Counted from the stretch's first letter, positions 51,902 to 61,680 are shown. The stretch: 64,000 nt of DNA from CBDCUC01 sp965222485 (GCA_965222485.1 CBDCUC010000040.1:744001-808000), one strand, 5' to 3'. Notes: generated by a model from the letters alone, not told the origin. Program-made: numbers and translations.

Positions 51902-53602
51902 ATGGACAACACATTTCTGGCGCTACTTGCATTCCTGCCCATCGTCCTCGCCGGTGTGCTGTTGATCGGCTTTCGAATGCCTGCCCGCCTGGCGATGCCC
52001 TTGACCTTTGTTGTCGCGGCCCTCATCGCTTTGTTTGCTTGGCAGATGAGTTTCAACCGGGTGTTGGCCTCAACGCTTCAGGGTCTGATCCTGACGGTGT
52101 CGATCCTTTGGATCATCTTCGGCGCGATTCTATTGCTCAATACGTTGAAGCACTCCGGTGCCATCACAGCCATTCGCAACGGTTTTTCCGGCATCAGCCC
52201 GGATCGGCGGGTCCAGGCGATTATCGTTGCCTGGCTGTTCGGGTGTTTTATTGAGGGGGCATCTGGATTCGGTACGCCGGCGGCCGTGGCCGCGCCGCTG
52301 ATGGTTGCACTTGGTTTTCCGGCGCTGTCTGCGGTCGTTGTGGGGATGATGATCCAGTCAACGCCTGTATCTTTCGGAGCTGTTGGTACGCCAATCGTCG
52401 TCGGCGTCACCGGTGGCGTGAATAAGACGGCGATAAGTGAGCAGCTTGCCGCTGGCGGCTCCAGTTGGAGCGAATACTACTATCAGTTGGCCGGTGAAGT
52501 GGCAGTGCTGCATGGCATCGTTGGACTGTTTATGCCGCTGGTCATGGTGGTCATCATGGTTCGCTTCTTCGGCGAAAAGCGCTCCTGGTTGGACGGGCTA
52601 TCCATCGCGCCCTTTGCATTGTTCGCAGGGGTCTGTTTCGTGGTGCCCTACGTGCTTGCCGGTGTGTTCCTGGGGCCGGAATTTCCCTCGATCATCGGGG
52701 CAATGGTCGGCCTGGCGATTGTCGTACCTGCCGCGCGCCGAGGCTTCCTCATACCGACGGACGTGTGGGACTTCCCGGACGCCAGGTCTTGGCCCGAGAA
52801 CTGGATGGGTGACATTGAGATAAAGATGGAAGACCTCGGCGTTAAGACTCCGATGTCGACCTACATGGGCTGGATTCCTTATGTGCTGCTGGCGATCTTT
52901 CTGGTCGCATCGCGCACGGTGGAACCACTAAAAAGTTGGTTGAAGTCGCTTAGCATCGGTTGGACCGATATCCTCGGTGAGGCAGGCGTCTCAGGAGCAA
53001 TTCAGCCTCTTTATCTACCGGGCGGCATCCTTCTGATGGTTGTGCTGGTGACCATCGTCCTGCATCGCATGCGAGGCAGTGAAGTTGCCGCCGCATTCAA
53101 CGAGTCCACACGTACGATACTCAGCGCCGGGTTCGTGCTGATCTTTACCGTGCCCATGGTACGAATATTGATCAATTCCGGAACCAACTCAGCGGATCTT
53201 GTTTCGATGCCTGTGGCGATGGCACAGTTCGTTGCCGATGGCGTGGGTGACATCTATCCATTGTTCGCGCCGGCGGTTGGCGGCCTCGGCGCCTTCATCG
53301 CCGGCTCCAACACAGTGTCGAACCTGATGCTGTCGGAATTCCAGTTCAATGTCGCCAGTGCGCTGGGTGTGTCCACCGCGATGATGGTCGCGCTGCAGGC
53401 GGTTGGTGCTGCGGCAGGCAACATGGTCGCCATCCATAACGTCGTCGCTGCTTCCGCAACGGTTGGCCTGTTGGGTCGTGAAGGTGAAACGTTGCGCAAG
53501 ACCATCCTTCCCACAATCTACTACCTCGCGTTCACCGGTGTCCTCGGTCTGATCGCATTCTATGTGCTGGATGTCAGTGATCCGCTCGCGGCTATCGGGT
53601 GA
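51902..53602 (+). CDS. L-lactate permease family transporter
   Basis: A 566-residue inner-membrane protein of the LctP/GlcA family with about 14 helices. Family motifs include IFGAILLLNTL, EGASGFGTPAAV (the substrate region), GSNTVSNLMLSEFQ and GNMVAIHNVVAASATVGL. Imports lactate or glycolate with H+. No lactate dehydrogenase is nearby. ATG 51902 after GGGGGATT. Confidence 0.92.
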   Translation: MDNTFLALLAFLPIVLAGVLLIGFRMPARLAMPLTFVVAALIALFAWQMSFNRVLASTLQGLILTVSILWIIFGAILLLNTLKHSGAITAIRNGFSGISPDRRVQAIIVAWLFGCFIEGASGFGTPAAVAAPLMVALGFPALSAVVVGMMIQSTPVSFGAVGTPIVVGVTGGVNKTAISEQLAAGGSSWSEYYYQLAGEVAVLHGIVGLFMPLVMVVIMVRFFGEKRSWLDGLSIAPFALFAGVCFVVPYVLAGVFLGPEFPSIIGAMVGLAIVVPAARRGFLIPTDVWDFPDARSWPENWMGDIEIKMEDLGVKTPMSTYMGWIPYVLLAIFLVASRTVEPLKSWLKSLSIGWTDILGEAGVSGAIQPLYLPGGILLMVVLVTIVLHRMRGSEVAAAFNESTRTILSAGFVLIFTVPMVRILINSGTNSADLVSMPVAMAQFVADGVGDIYPLFAPAVGGLGAFIAGSNTVSNLMLSEFQFNVASALGVSTAMMVALQAVGAAAGNMVAIHNVVAASATVGLLGREGETLRKTILPTIYYLAFTGVLGLIAFYVLDVSDPLAAIG

Positions 53603-53727
53603 ACGGGGGACCAAGTGAGGGTCAATGACCAAGGTTGCCCCCCACCGACCGACAGCTAAGGGGCGCGAGGCATACAGACGAAAAGCCTAGCAGAACAAAA
53701 TGAAGTTGCAGGTCTTGGAGACAACTC

Positions 53728-54306
53728 TTGCCCACATTCACAACCAAAGCGCTCGACGCGACCACCTGGCCGGACTTTGCTCGCCTGGTCGAGGCAAATA
53801 ATGGCGTGTGGGGCGGCTGTTGGTGCATGTGGTATCACGCCAAAGACGGAGGAGGCGATTCACCAAAGTTGAAGCGTGCAGCGAAAGAGTGCCTTGTCTG
53901 GGAAGGGCGAGCGCATGCTTCTCTCGTTTTCGATGGCGAGGTCTGCGTCGGCTGGTGTCAGTTTGGTACTCCTGAAGAACTTCCGCACATACATAATGAA
54001 CGCGCCTATCTCGCGACCAATCCAACGCTCCCGGACTGGCGGATCACCTGCTTCTTCTCTGGCAAGGGATACCGCGGCAAAGGTATTGCCGCTGTCGCAT
54101 TGAACGGCGCCGTCCAGCAGATCAAAATGCTCGGCGGCGGGCGCATCGAGGGATATCCCGAAAACACAGAGGGCCGAAGGGCCTCGCCGGCATTTCTATT
54201 CAATGGGGCCCTGTCTACGTTCGAACGTCTTGGTTTCAAACGGTCGCGCCAAATCGGAAAACACAAGTGGGTGGTAACGAGAACGGTCCGGGGATCGGCG
54301 ATCTAA
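53728..54306 (+). CDS. GNAT-family N-acetyltransferase
   Basis: A 192-residue acetyltransferase with an acetyl-CoA loop of the form GKGYRGKGIAAVAL (R/Q-x-x-G-x-G/A pattern) and a C-terminal FERLGFKRS strand. The N-terminal NGVWGGCWCMWYH is characteristic of a subgroup of small bacterial GNATs. The start is TTG (53728) behind GGAGAC. Substrate unknown. Confidence 0.82.
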   Translation: MPTFTTKALDATTWPDFARLVEANNGVWGGCWCMWYHAKDGGGDSPKLKRAAKECLVWEGRAHASLVFDGEVCVGWCQFGTPEELPHIHNERAYLATNPTLPDWRITCFFSGKGYRGKGIAAVALNGAVQQIKMLGGGRIEGYPENTEGRRASPAFLFNGALSTFERLGFKRSRQIGKHKWVVTRTVRGSAI

Positions 54307-54448
54307 CGCAACGGAAAAATTCGCCCCATGGTGATCCCCATTGGGGCGCGACCCGAACGTCACGTCAATCCCTGCGCTATCGAGCCAGGCAAACAACTGT
54401 CGGGGGATTCGGAGGTTCCTCTAAGGCAAACCGATCCGGATGCACCCG

Positions 54449-55666
54449 TCACAATACCTTCTGTAGGGCTGCTGCGGCATCACCAGCGCGATTCGTCTTG
54501 AGGTGCGGCAAGCCGAGCCATCGTGCCATCAGGCGGATCTCATCGGCGAGCGCGGCGACGAAATCATCGGCAGCAAGGCCCGGTTCACAATGTGCCGACA
54601 GCACCTGCAACGTCTCCGCGGCGCGTTCCGCCTTGAGATCGACGCGGCCCACGACACGATCGCCGAACAGAAACGGTAGCACATAGTAACCGTAGGTCCG
54701 CTTGTGTTTCGGTGTGTAGAGCTCATTGCGGATGCGAGCGCCAAATAACATTTCCGCACGGCCGCGATGCCAGACGAGCGGATCGAAGGGGCCAAGGAGC
54801 GCGCGTGCCGCCGCCGTCTTTGGCCGGCGTGCGCCAACGTGCACATAGGCTGGCTTTTCCCACCCCTCGACCTTCACTTCGCGCAGCGTCCCGCACTCGA
54901 CCAGATCGCTAACGGCCTGTTTAACGGCGGCCCGATCGAGGCGATAGTAGTCGCCCAGACAGGCCTCGGTTCCAATGCCAAGCGCACGAGCAGAGTGGTT
55001 GATCAACGCGCGTTTGGCCTCTGCCTCGTCTGGTGTTGGAGCGGAAATGATGTCATCAGGCAGTACGCGTTCGGGGATGTCGTAAATGCGTTCGAACGTA
55101 GCGCGCCGGTTGGCTGTTGTAAGCTGCCCTGTCCAGAACAGCCATTCGAGTGCACACTTCGCATCCGACCAACCCCACCATCCGGATTTGCGATTGGAAT
55201 GTGAGGCGAAATCCCCGACCGCACTCGGACCGCGCTGCTCAATCTCGCGTCGCATGTCGCGAATGAGTGTCTTCTTGGCCTGCGCAAAGCGGGCGAGCCC
55301 TGCGTAAATGTTCTTTCCGGTCCGAGCGTTTTCCATACGCCAGCGAAAAAGCGGCTGCATCCCAACGGGCATGAGGGAGGCAGCATGGCCCCAGTATTCG
55401 AACAACCTGCGCTGTTTTCCGCCATAGGCAAGGTCATCGAGATCAGCGCAATCATAGACGCCGAGCCGGGCGTAAACAGACAGCGTGTGAGCTCTGGCGA
55501 GCACGTTGACAGAATCGATCTGCAGTACTCCGAGCTTTTCGACGAGCCGGCGCAAATCGGCCCGCGTGGCCACGTTGCGAGCAGCACCCCGGTCCGCGCC
55601 CTGTGCGGCGATCGCGATGCGCCGAGCCTCACCGAGCGAAATTGTGTCCGACTTGCGCGGCCTCAC
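54449..55666 (-). CDS. YcaQ-like winged-helix DNA glycosylase (crosslink repair)
   Basis: A 405-residue HTH_42/AlkZ-YcaQ family protein. It opens with SLGEARRIAIAAQG, has the catalytic QIDSVN (Gln-x-Asp) motif of YcaQ (here LGVLQIDSVNVL), the FEYWGH block and a C-terminal LLGPFDPLVWHR. YcaQ unhooks DNA interstrand crosslinks. The long open frame to 56098 overlaps the next gene; the true start is GTG 55666, whose GTGA overlaps the alkyltransferase stop, with AAGGCG upstream. Confidence 0.85.
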   Translation of the reverse strand: MRPRKSDTISLGEARRIAIAAQGADRGAARNVATRADLRRLVEKLGVLQIDSVNVLARAHTLSVYARLGVYDCADLDDLAYGGKQRRLFEYWGHAASLMPVGMQPLFRWRMENARTGKNIYAGLARFAQAKKTLIRDMRREIEQRGPSAVGDFASHSNRKSGWWGWSDAKCALEWLFWTGQLTTANRRATFERIYDIPERVLPDDIISAPTPDEAEAKRALINHSARALGIGTEACLGDYYRLDRAAVKQAVSDLVECGTLREVKVEGWEKPAYVHVGARRPKTAAARALLGPFDPLVWHRGRAEMLFGARIRNELYTPKHKRTYGYYVLPFLFGDRVVGRVDLKAERAAETLQVLSAHCEPGLAADDFVAALADEIRLMARWLGLPHLKTNRAGDAAAALQKVL

Positions 55667-56217
55667 GAGGAGCGCCTTTGATCGAAGAGACCTGGCAGCA
55701 CTGGATCGCCAACCACCACGCCCTCGAGTGCAAGAAGCTTCTCCTTCGTCGCGGTTCCGCCGGGCGCAGAAAAGCCACCCATCTTCCTGCCCTGCGCAAG
55801 CACACGATGGCAGGGAACGATCACCGGCCATGGGTTCCGGCCCATGGCCGTTCCGACCGCTCTTGCCGCCCCTGGTTGTCCCACCTGTTTTGCAAGTTCG
55901 CCGTAAGTCACCGTCGCGCCACGCGGCACCGCCCGGAGCGCACGATAGACCGACGCGTTGAACGTCGATACACTGCTCTCGTCGAGACGCAGCGTATCGA
56001 GCAGGACTGCTGTGCCGGCAAAATACGATTGCAGCGCGCCCACTGCGTCCGCGGCGAAGGCCGCCAGCGGCAGCTCCGACAATTCGACGCCGGAACATTT
56101 CATCCGTGCGTCGGTCAGCGTGTGTGTGCGCTCAGGGAGTTGTACGCGTGTCAAGCCCGCCTCGCTCCAGGCGATGGCGCAGGTTCCAAAAGCAGTGTCG
56201 AAGAGGTGGTAGGGCAT
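55663..56217 (-). CDS. ogt: methylated-DNA-[protein]-cysteine S-methyltransferase
   Basis: Directly reverses O6-methylguanine damage. The suicide Cys is in VPCHRVL (Cys136), with VTYGELAKQVGQPGAARAVG (HTH and Arg-finger region) and MGRNPWPVIVPCHRV around it. At 184 residues it is the Ogt/C-terminal-Ada type without the Ada regulatory domain. It overlaps the YcaQ-like gene by 4 bp, giving a co-translated pair for DNA alkylation repair. Confidence 0.93.
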   Translation of the reverse strand: MPYHLFDTAFGTCAIAWSEAGLTRVQLPERTHTLTDARMKCSGVELSELPLAAFAADAVGALQSYFAGTAVLLDTLRLDESSVSTFNASVYRALRAVPRGATVTYGELAKQVGQPGAARAVGTAMGRNPWPVIVPCHRVLAQGRKMGGFSAPGGTATKEKLLALEGVVVGDPVLPGLFDQRRSS

Positions 56218-56533
56218 AATGCTGGCAGGCTAGACGGATGCGATCACAGGGGCAACAGCAAGTGTGCGGTACTCAAACATCACGTCGTCTGCCGAATACA
56301 GCCGCCGTACTGATCGCCCGATTTCAAGCAGCCCACGTTGCCGCGACCGTCAGATTCGTTTCGCTGTAGTCGCCAATGGCTGCCATGCCGGTCCCCCTGA
56401 GGGAACTGGCAACGACCAATTCTGGCCTCAAGCCACCATCAGAGACACGTCAACTTTGCGAACAAAAGGGGGCGGGCTCGGCAGCGCTCGCTCTTCACAA
56501 ACCTAACGGCGCCCGCACCGCCCATAGTAGCTG
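56218..56533. other. intergenic region with no supported content
   Basis: About 315 bp between the alkyltransferase start and the AhpD-like stop. No gene, clear hairpin or operator seen. The promoter of the ogt-ycaQ pair should lie here. Confidence 0.5.
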
Positions 56534-57106
56534 TCACACACGCCCTAACGTGTAGAACTCATCGTTCGGCCTGAGAGATATAAAATTGGCCATGCGGTTG
56601 CTAAGGCCAAAGAAGGCGGTAATACCGGCAACGTCCCAGATGTCTTCGTCGGAAAAGCCGTGGCTGCGCAAGATCTCGAAGTCGTCGTCACAGATATCTT
56701 TGGCATCGTTCGACACTTTCATGGCGAAGTCGAGCATGGCCATCTGTTTCGGCGTGATATCCGCCTTGCGGTAATTCACGGCAACCTGATCTGCGATGAG
56801 AGAGTTCTTCGCGCGTACCCGTAAAATGGCACCATGCGCGATCACGCAATATTGGCAATTGTTGTCGTTCGACGTGGCAACGACAATCATCTCTCTTTCA
56901 GCTTTCGTAAGACCGCTCTCCTTTTCCATCAGTGAGTCGTGGTACGCGAAGAAGGCACGCAGTTCGTCCGGTCGATGCGCCAGGGCCAGGAAGACATTGG
57001 GCACAAACCCAGCCTTCTCCTGGACAGCCAAGATCATCTCTTTGATGTCGCCAGGCAGGTCGTTGATATCCGGCACCGGATAGCGACTGATACGTTTTTC
57101 GTTCAT
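56534..57106 (-). CDS. AhpD-like (carboxymuconolactone decarboxylase family) peroxidase-related protein
   Basis: A 190-residue protein with the AhpD redox motif CQYCVIAH (Cys84, Cys87, His91) after a REMIVVATS helix. Such proteins reduce peroxides through the Cys pair, often using lipoylated partners. It is 60 bp downstream of the amidohydrolase gene on the same strand. Confidence 0.88.
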   Translation of the reverse strand: MNEKRISRYPVPDINDLPGDIKEMILAVQEKAGFVPNVFLALAHRPDELRAFFAYHDSLMEKESGLTKAEREMIVVATSNDNNCQYCVIAHGAILRVRAKNSLIADQVAVNYRKADITPKQMAMLDFAMKVSNDAKDICDDDFEILRSHGFSDEDIWDVAGITAFFGLSNRMANFISLRPNDEFYTLGRV

Positions 57107-57166
57107 ATCCGGTGCCCATCAATAATGCTCTACGCAGATGCGCCCAACCGTGACGCAGGCGACGCA

Positions 57167-58669
57167 TCAGCCTGAGTGAATAAACCCATAGGCAACGTTA
57201 CTGCGGTCCGCACCATCCGCGTTGTACTTGGTGCGGTATTCGCTCAGTCGGTCATTGGCGTAGTGCGCAACCGTCGCTTCTTCATCGGAGAAGTTATAAA
57301 GCTTTGCCGAATTTGTCCCGAAGATCGCAGTCTTGGTTGCAGACAAGCCGTCGCCAAGCGGTGCCAAACCGTAATTCTTCTGCAGGTCCTCAGGAATTTC
57401 CATGCGGCGGAAAGCTTCGATCTGCCATTGCGGTGAGCCGTACCACACTGAATCCGTTCCCCACACCACATGGTCGACGCCCAATCCCTTGATGAGAATC
57501 CCCATCAATGCCGCGGCATGGCGCGGGTGCGTCAGGCACGTCGTCGCAAACGTGGTTCCGATATCTGCATAGACATTCGTCAGTCCGTACTTTTCGGGGA
57601 TCTCCGCCAGGTCTGAGACCCAGTCGATCCGCCCGGTTTTCTTAAACCGGTCCAGATGCTCTTCCGGCGGCACGGTGAGAGGCTTCAAGGCCGAGTGATA
57701 GATAATGAAGTTGAGGTCCGGCCAGTCCTTGGCGGCCTTCGGCACATCATCGACCATGGCGTGGCGCCAGACATCGCGGAAGCTTTCGGTATAGTCTGAC
57801 GGCAACAGACCCTTGTGAATGCAGACGTTACGGATGCCCGCCTTTTGCGTGCGCTCGTAGAACGGATAAAGAAGCTTTTCGTCATCGAGTCGGTAGGGAT
57901 ATTTCGATGGCTGCAACGGGTCTCCCACCGTGTACCCTTTCCAGCTGTCCGGACGGTCTTTCTCGATAACCCGATCGACCTCGTCCAACCACCCATCCTT
58001 ACCCGGCTCGAAAATCGCATGCCGCAGCAGCCGGCGCGATCCGCACATCTTGTTGATGCGCATGGCGCCATCGACAAGCTGCGGGTTGGTGAGAAAGATA
58101 TTGTCAGGATCATCTGCCGTCGCACTGGAAACAAGACCAACCGTCGTATCGCTGTCGAGGAAAACTTCCTTGATAAAATTATCGATCTGCAGATCCTGGA
58201 ACTTCGCCTGGTCGTCCTTACCGATTTCCGGATTGCCGTAGACGGCTCCAAAGTGACGCAAGCCCAAAATCCCATCCCACTTGTACTCGTCGTCGACAAA
58301 GTGCATGTGTCCGTCGAAAATGAACTGGTCGGCATAGCGCTTGGCGAGTTCGGCCGCGGCATCCGTATCCGCCGTTTCCGCATGTGCCACGCCGAACACG
58401 TCGCCATATACGACATTCATTGCTGCAAATGCTGTCGCGAGGCCGAGGCTGGATTGCAGGAAGCCGCGCCGGTCCATCCCAAGTTTGGGCGCACGCTCAT
58501 CCGCCATCTCATCGATCAGGGCCGCGACTTTGCGCTGCTGAGGCGTTTGCGGCATCGGCCGGTATTCGCCGTTAGAGACAACCTGATTGGGGATCGGGCG
58601 CCGCACGTCATCCATTTTCTTGGCAAGCAGTTCAACACGTTTCCGATCATCTTCGCTGAGCCAACTCAT
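57167..58669 (-). CDS. Tat-exported amidohydrolase-family protein
   Basis: A 500-residue TIM-barrel metal-hydrolase-like protein. The DGHMHFVDDE strand (first metal-binding HxH) follows an unusual N-terminus: 64 cytoplasmic-looking residues precede the twin-arginine signal GMDRRGFLQSSLG (Arg67-Arg68). Later motifs include FIIYHSAL and VVWGTDSVWYG. Relatives are of the amidohydrolase_2/decarboxylase type. Substrate unknown. It precedes the AhpD-like gene and is divergent from the GMC oxidoreductase. Confidence 0.82.
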   Translation of the reverse strand: MSWLSEDDRKRVELLAKKMDDVRRPIPNQVVSNGEYRPMPQTPQQRKVAALIDEMADERAPKLGMDRRGFLQSSLGLATAFAAMNVVYGDVFGVAHAETADTDAAAELAKRYADQFIFDGHMHFVDDEYKWDGILGLRHFGAVYGNPEIGKDDQAKFQDLQIDNFIKEVFLDSDTTVGLVSSATADDPDNIFLTNPQLVDGAMRINKMCGSRRLLRHAIFEPGKDGWLDEVDRVIEKDRPDSWKGYTVGDPLQPSKYPYRLDDEKLLYPFYERTQKAGIRNVCIHKGLLPSDYTESFRDVWRHAMVDDVPKAAKDWPDLNFIIYHSALKPLTVPPEEHLDRFKKTGRIDWVSDLAEIPEKYGLTNVYADIGTTFATTCLTHPRHAAALMGILIKGLGVDHVVWGTDSVWYGSPQWQIEAFRRMEIPEDLQKNYGLAPLGDGLSATKTAIFGTNSAKLYNFSDEEATVAHYANDRLSEYRTKYNADGADRSNVAYGFIHSG

Positions 58670-58996
58670 TACGTATTCCTCCTGAGGCCAGGCTGCCGGC
58701 TAACAATGGCGCCAACTTTGTCGGAACCAATTTTGAAGCGCTTATGCTGATGACACAACAATGAATATTCGCCGGTCTCTTGACATCTCTGTGCGTTGCA
58801 AGACCGCGACATTTGTCGCAAATTCCTGGTTTCAGTATTTGCCCAAACGCGGGCAAGCCGCCTGGCCACAGTCATGATCTTTGCTGCGAAATTCAAATCA
58901 TCAGCCCCCGCTCTGCTTGCATCACTGCAGGCTTTGGCACTGGCGGCGGCAGAAATATACCGGATGCATTAAACAGGACTCGGAATCCAAAAAAAA
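58670..58996. promoter_or_regulatory. divergent control region with an inverted repeat
   Basis: About 325 bp between the amidohydrolase and GMC genes. GCGACA-TT-TGTCGC (58806-58819) is a perfect 6-2-6 inverted repeat in the middle and is the best operator candidate for both genes. A GAGGAA-type ribosome site precedes the amidohydrolase ATG. Confidence 0.45.
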
Positions 58997-60658
58997 ATGG
59001 AAGCTGATTTCGTCATTGTAGGGTCCGGTTCCGCTGGCGCGGCATTGGCGTCGCGCTTGTCAGAGGACGCAGCCCACTCAGTCCTCGTGCTGGAATTCGG
59101 TGGCTCAGATTGGGGTCCGCTTATACAGATGCCCGGCGCGCTGTCGTTCCCGATGAACATGGAGCGTTATGACTGGGGGTTGAGGACCGAGCCGGAAAAG
59201 CATCTCGGCGGCAGGCGGTTTGCGGTGCCCCGCGGAAAAGTCATCGGTGGCACCAGCAGCATTAACGGCATGGTGTACGTACGCGGTCACGCCCTCGATT
59301 ATGATCACTGGCAAGAGCAAGGTGCCGCCGGCTGGTCGTATGCCGACGTGCTCCCCTATTTCAAGCGCATGGAAAACTGGGATGACGGCGGCCATGGCGG
59401 CAATCCGGCTTGGCGCGGCGCCACCGGCCCTCTCCATGTTACGCGCGGCAAACGCGATAATCCATTGAACCAAGCTTTCGTAGAGGCCGGCCGACAGGCG
59501 GGCTTCGAGCTGACGTCAGACTACAATGGGGAGAAACAGGAAGGCTTCGGCCCCTTGGACCAGACGATTTACGCGGGCCGCCGCTGGTCGACAGCCAATG
59601 CTTATCTCAAGCCGGCGCTCAAGCGGCCGAACTGTTCCATTCATCGATGCTTCGCACGCCGGGTTGTCATTGAGGATGCGCGGGCAACCGGCGTTGAAGT
59701 GCAGCGCGGCGACAAGGTCTCTATCATTCGAGCGCGCCGCGACGTCATTATTGCCGCCTCTTCGATAAACTCGCCCAAAATTTTAATGCTGTCAGGCGTG
59801 GGGCCGGCGCAGCACTTGAAGGAGCATGGTATCACTGTTGTCGCCGACCGGCCTGGAGTCGGCGGCAACCTTCAGGATCACTTGGAGGTCTTTGTTCAGC
59901 AGGCCTGCCTGAAACCGATCACGCTATTCAAATACTGGAACCTTTTTGGCAAGGCGGCCGTCGGCGCACAGTGGCTGCTCACAAAAACCGGGCCTGGCGC
60001 ATCAAATCAGTTTGAAAGCGGCGCGTTTGTCCGCTCTCGCGCTGGCGTGCAATATCCCGATATTCAATTTCATTTCCTGCCCATTGCCGTTCGATACGAC
60101 GGACAGGCTGTCGCGGAAGGTCACGGCTATCAGGTTCATGTGGGACCGATGCGCTCGGCTTCGCGCGGCAGCGTGCGTTTGCAATCCTCCGATCCACTCG
60201 ACCCGCCGCGCATTGCATTCAATTATATGAGCACCGGGCAGGATTGGATCGACTTTCGCCACTGTATACGCTTGGCACGCGAAATTTTTGCGCAAGACGC
60301 CTTTAAGTCCTACCGCGGCGATGAGATTCAGCCGGGCGCGCACATAAACAGCGATGATGAACTAGATGCATTCATTCGCGATCACGCGGAAAGCGCATAT
60401 CATCCCTGCGGCACGGCACGATTGGGCGCGCGCGACGATCCTGAAGCTGTCGTCGATCCTGAATGCCGAGTCATTGGCGTGGAGGCTCTTCGTGTTGCGG
60501 ACAGTTCGATCTTTCCGCGCATCTTAAACGGCAATCTCAATGCGCCGAGCATAATGGTTGGCGAAAAGGCCTCAGATCACATTCTTGGCCGATCACGTCT
60601 ACCGCCGGTCAACGACATGCCGTGGATCAACCCGCGCTGGCAACAATCGGATCGTTAG
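58997..60658 (+). CDS. GMC-family FAD oxidoreductase (choline/alcohol dehydrogenase-like)
   Basis: A 553-residue flavoprotein. FAD site FVIVGSGSAGAALASRL at the N-terminus, GMC signature 1 GGTSSINGMVYVRG, signature 2 region INSPKILMLSGVGP and the C-terminal YHPCGTARLG with catalytic His. Resembles choline or alcohol dehydrogenases; the acceptor is not clear. No betaine aldehyde dehydrogenase or bet regulator is present. Start ATG 58997. The next gene follows after 72 bp. Confidence 0.9.
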   Translation: MEADFVIVGSGSAGAALASRLSEDAAHSVLVLEFGGSDWGPLIQMPGALSFPMNMERYDWGLRTEPEKHLGGRRFAVPRGKVIGGTSSINGMVYVRGHALDYDHWQEQGAAGWSYADVLPYFKRMENWDDGGHGGNPAWRGATGPLHVTRGKRDNPLNQAFVEAGRQAGFELTSDYNGEKQEGFGPLDQTIYAGRRWSTANAYLKPALKRPNCSIHRCFARRVVIEDARATGVEVQRGDKVSIIRARRDVIIAASSINSPKILMLSGVGPAQHLKEHGITVVADRPGVGGNLQDHLEVFVQQACLKPITLFKYWNLFGKAAVGAQWLLTKTGPGASNQFESGAFVRSRAGVQYPDIQFHFLPIAVRYDGQAVAEGHGYQVHVGPMRSASRGSVRLQSSDPLDPPRIAFNYMSTGQDWIDFRHCIRLAREIFAQDAFKSYRGDEIQPGAHINSDDELDAFIRDHAESAYHPCGTARLGARDDPEAVVDPECRVIGVEALRVADSSIFPRILNGNLNAPSIMVGEKASDHILGRSRLPPVNDMPWINPRWQQSDR

Positions 60659-60730
60659 CAGCGCCGGGTTGGCATACGGTTCACACACATTGTAGTCTTT
60701 GCGACCAGCCAAATGGTGAAAGGAATAAGC

Positions 60731-61624
60731 ATGCTCTTGAAATCCCCCGTCTCTCAATTTGCCTGTTTCTGTTTCACCGTTGCTGTTGTGGTCGCGCCCC
60801 TGGCCAACCAGGCAAACGCTGCAGAAAGCGAAACGCACGCAAACAAATCTCTTGAAGCGATCCTGGCGGCCCAGCCCGCCGGCGCAAAGGAGCGTTACGC
60901 CGCGCGCCATCCGGTTGAAACAATGAATTTCTTCGAAATTCGAAACGGCGACACGATAATCGAAACCTTGCCCGGGGGCGGTTGGTATTCGCGTATTCTG
61001 CATCCTCTTGTTGGCGAGACCGGAAAGCTGATTGGCGCGCACTATCCTCTAAGCCTGTTTGAACGTTTTGGCTGGGACGAGAAACGACTTAAGAGCGTTA
61101 TCGATCGCAACGCGAACTGGGCAAAGACGATTGCAAGTGAGGCCGTTGCGAAAGGCGGCGAGATCGACACTTACACAATGACGGAAATGCCGGATCGGCT
61201 TGTGGGCGTTGCTGACAAAATTCTCTTCATCAGATCACTCCACAATCTCAACAGGTTTGGCAAACAAGCCGGCTACCTTGATGCTTCTCTTGCTGAAGCA
61301 TTCCGCGCCCTGAAGCCTGGTGGCATTGCAGGTGTCGTCCAACATCGCGCCCCAGAGAGCGCGTCAGACGAATGGGCAAGTGGCAGCAAGGGTTACCTCA
61401 AGCAATCATACGTGATCGCTGCATTCGAAGCGGCCGGGTTCAAGTTTTTGCAAGCAAGTGAGATAAACGCCAACCCCAAGGACCGTCCATCCGGAGACGA
61501 CTCTGTTTGGCGCCTGCCACCGACACTGAGGGGCTCGAAGAAAGACTCAGCGAAGTGGCGGGAGTACAAGGAGATTGGCGAGTCCGACCGCATGACCCTG
61601 AAATTCGTCAAGCCGTCGGAATGA
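60731..61624 (+). CDS. exported methyltransferase-fold protein
   Basis: A 297-residue protein with a clear signal peptide (about 1-29, cleavage near ANA-AES) followed by a class I methyltransferase fold: motif I is IIETLPGGGWYSRIL, and AFRALKPGGIAGVVQHR is the later strand-loop. SAM is cytoplasmic, so a periplasmic copy is odd; it may bind another ligand. ATG 60731 after AAAGGA is preferred over 60713. Downstream of the GMC gene. Confidence 0.78.
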   Translation: MLLKSPVSQFACFCFTVAVVVAPLANQANAAESETHANKSLEAILAAQPAGAKERYAARHPVETMNFFEIRNGDTIIETLPGGGWYSRILHPLVGETGKLIGAHYPLSLFERFGWDEKRLKSVIDRNANWAKTIASEAVAKGGEIDTYTMTEMPDRLVGVADKILFIRSLHNLNRFGKQAGYLDASLAEAFRALKPGGIAGVVQHRAPESASDEWASGSKGYLKQSYVIAAFEAAGFKFLQASEINANPKDRPSGDDSVWRLPPTLRGSKKDSAKWREYKEIGESDRMTLKFVKPSE

Positions 61625-61680
61625 CACCGATTAGCTTCTAAGACTGCGAACGAAGTGAGCAAGACAGTGGCGCAAAGCGC

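Noticed and set aside
55667..56098. N-terminal extension of the YcaQ-like protein by 144 residues
   Set aside because: It overlaps the alkyltransferase gene on the same strand in another frame and has no domain; GTG 55666 with an overlap is a better start.
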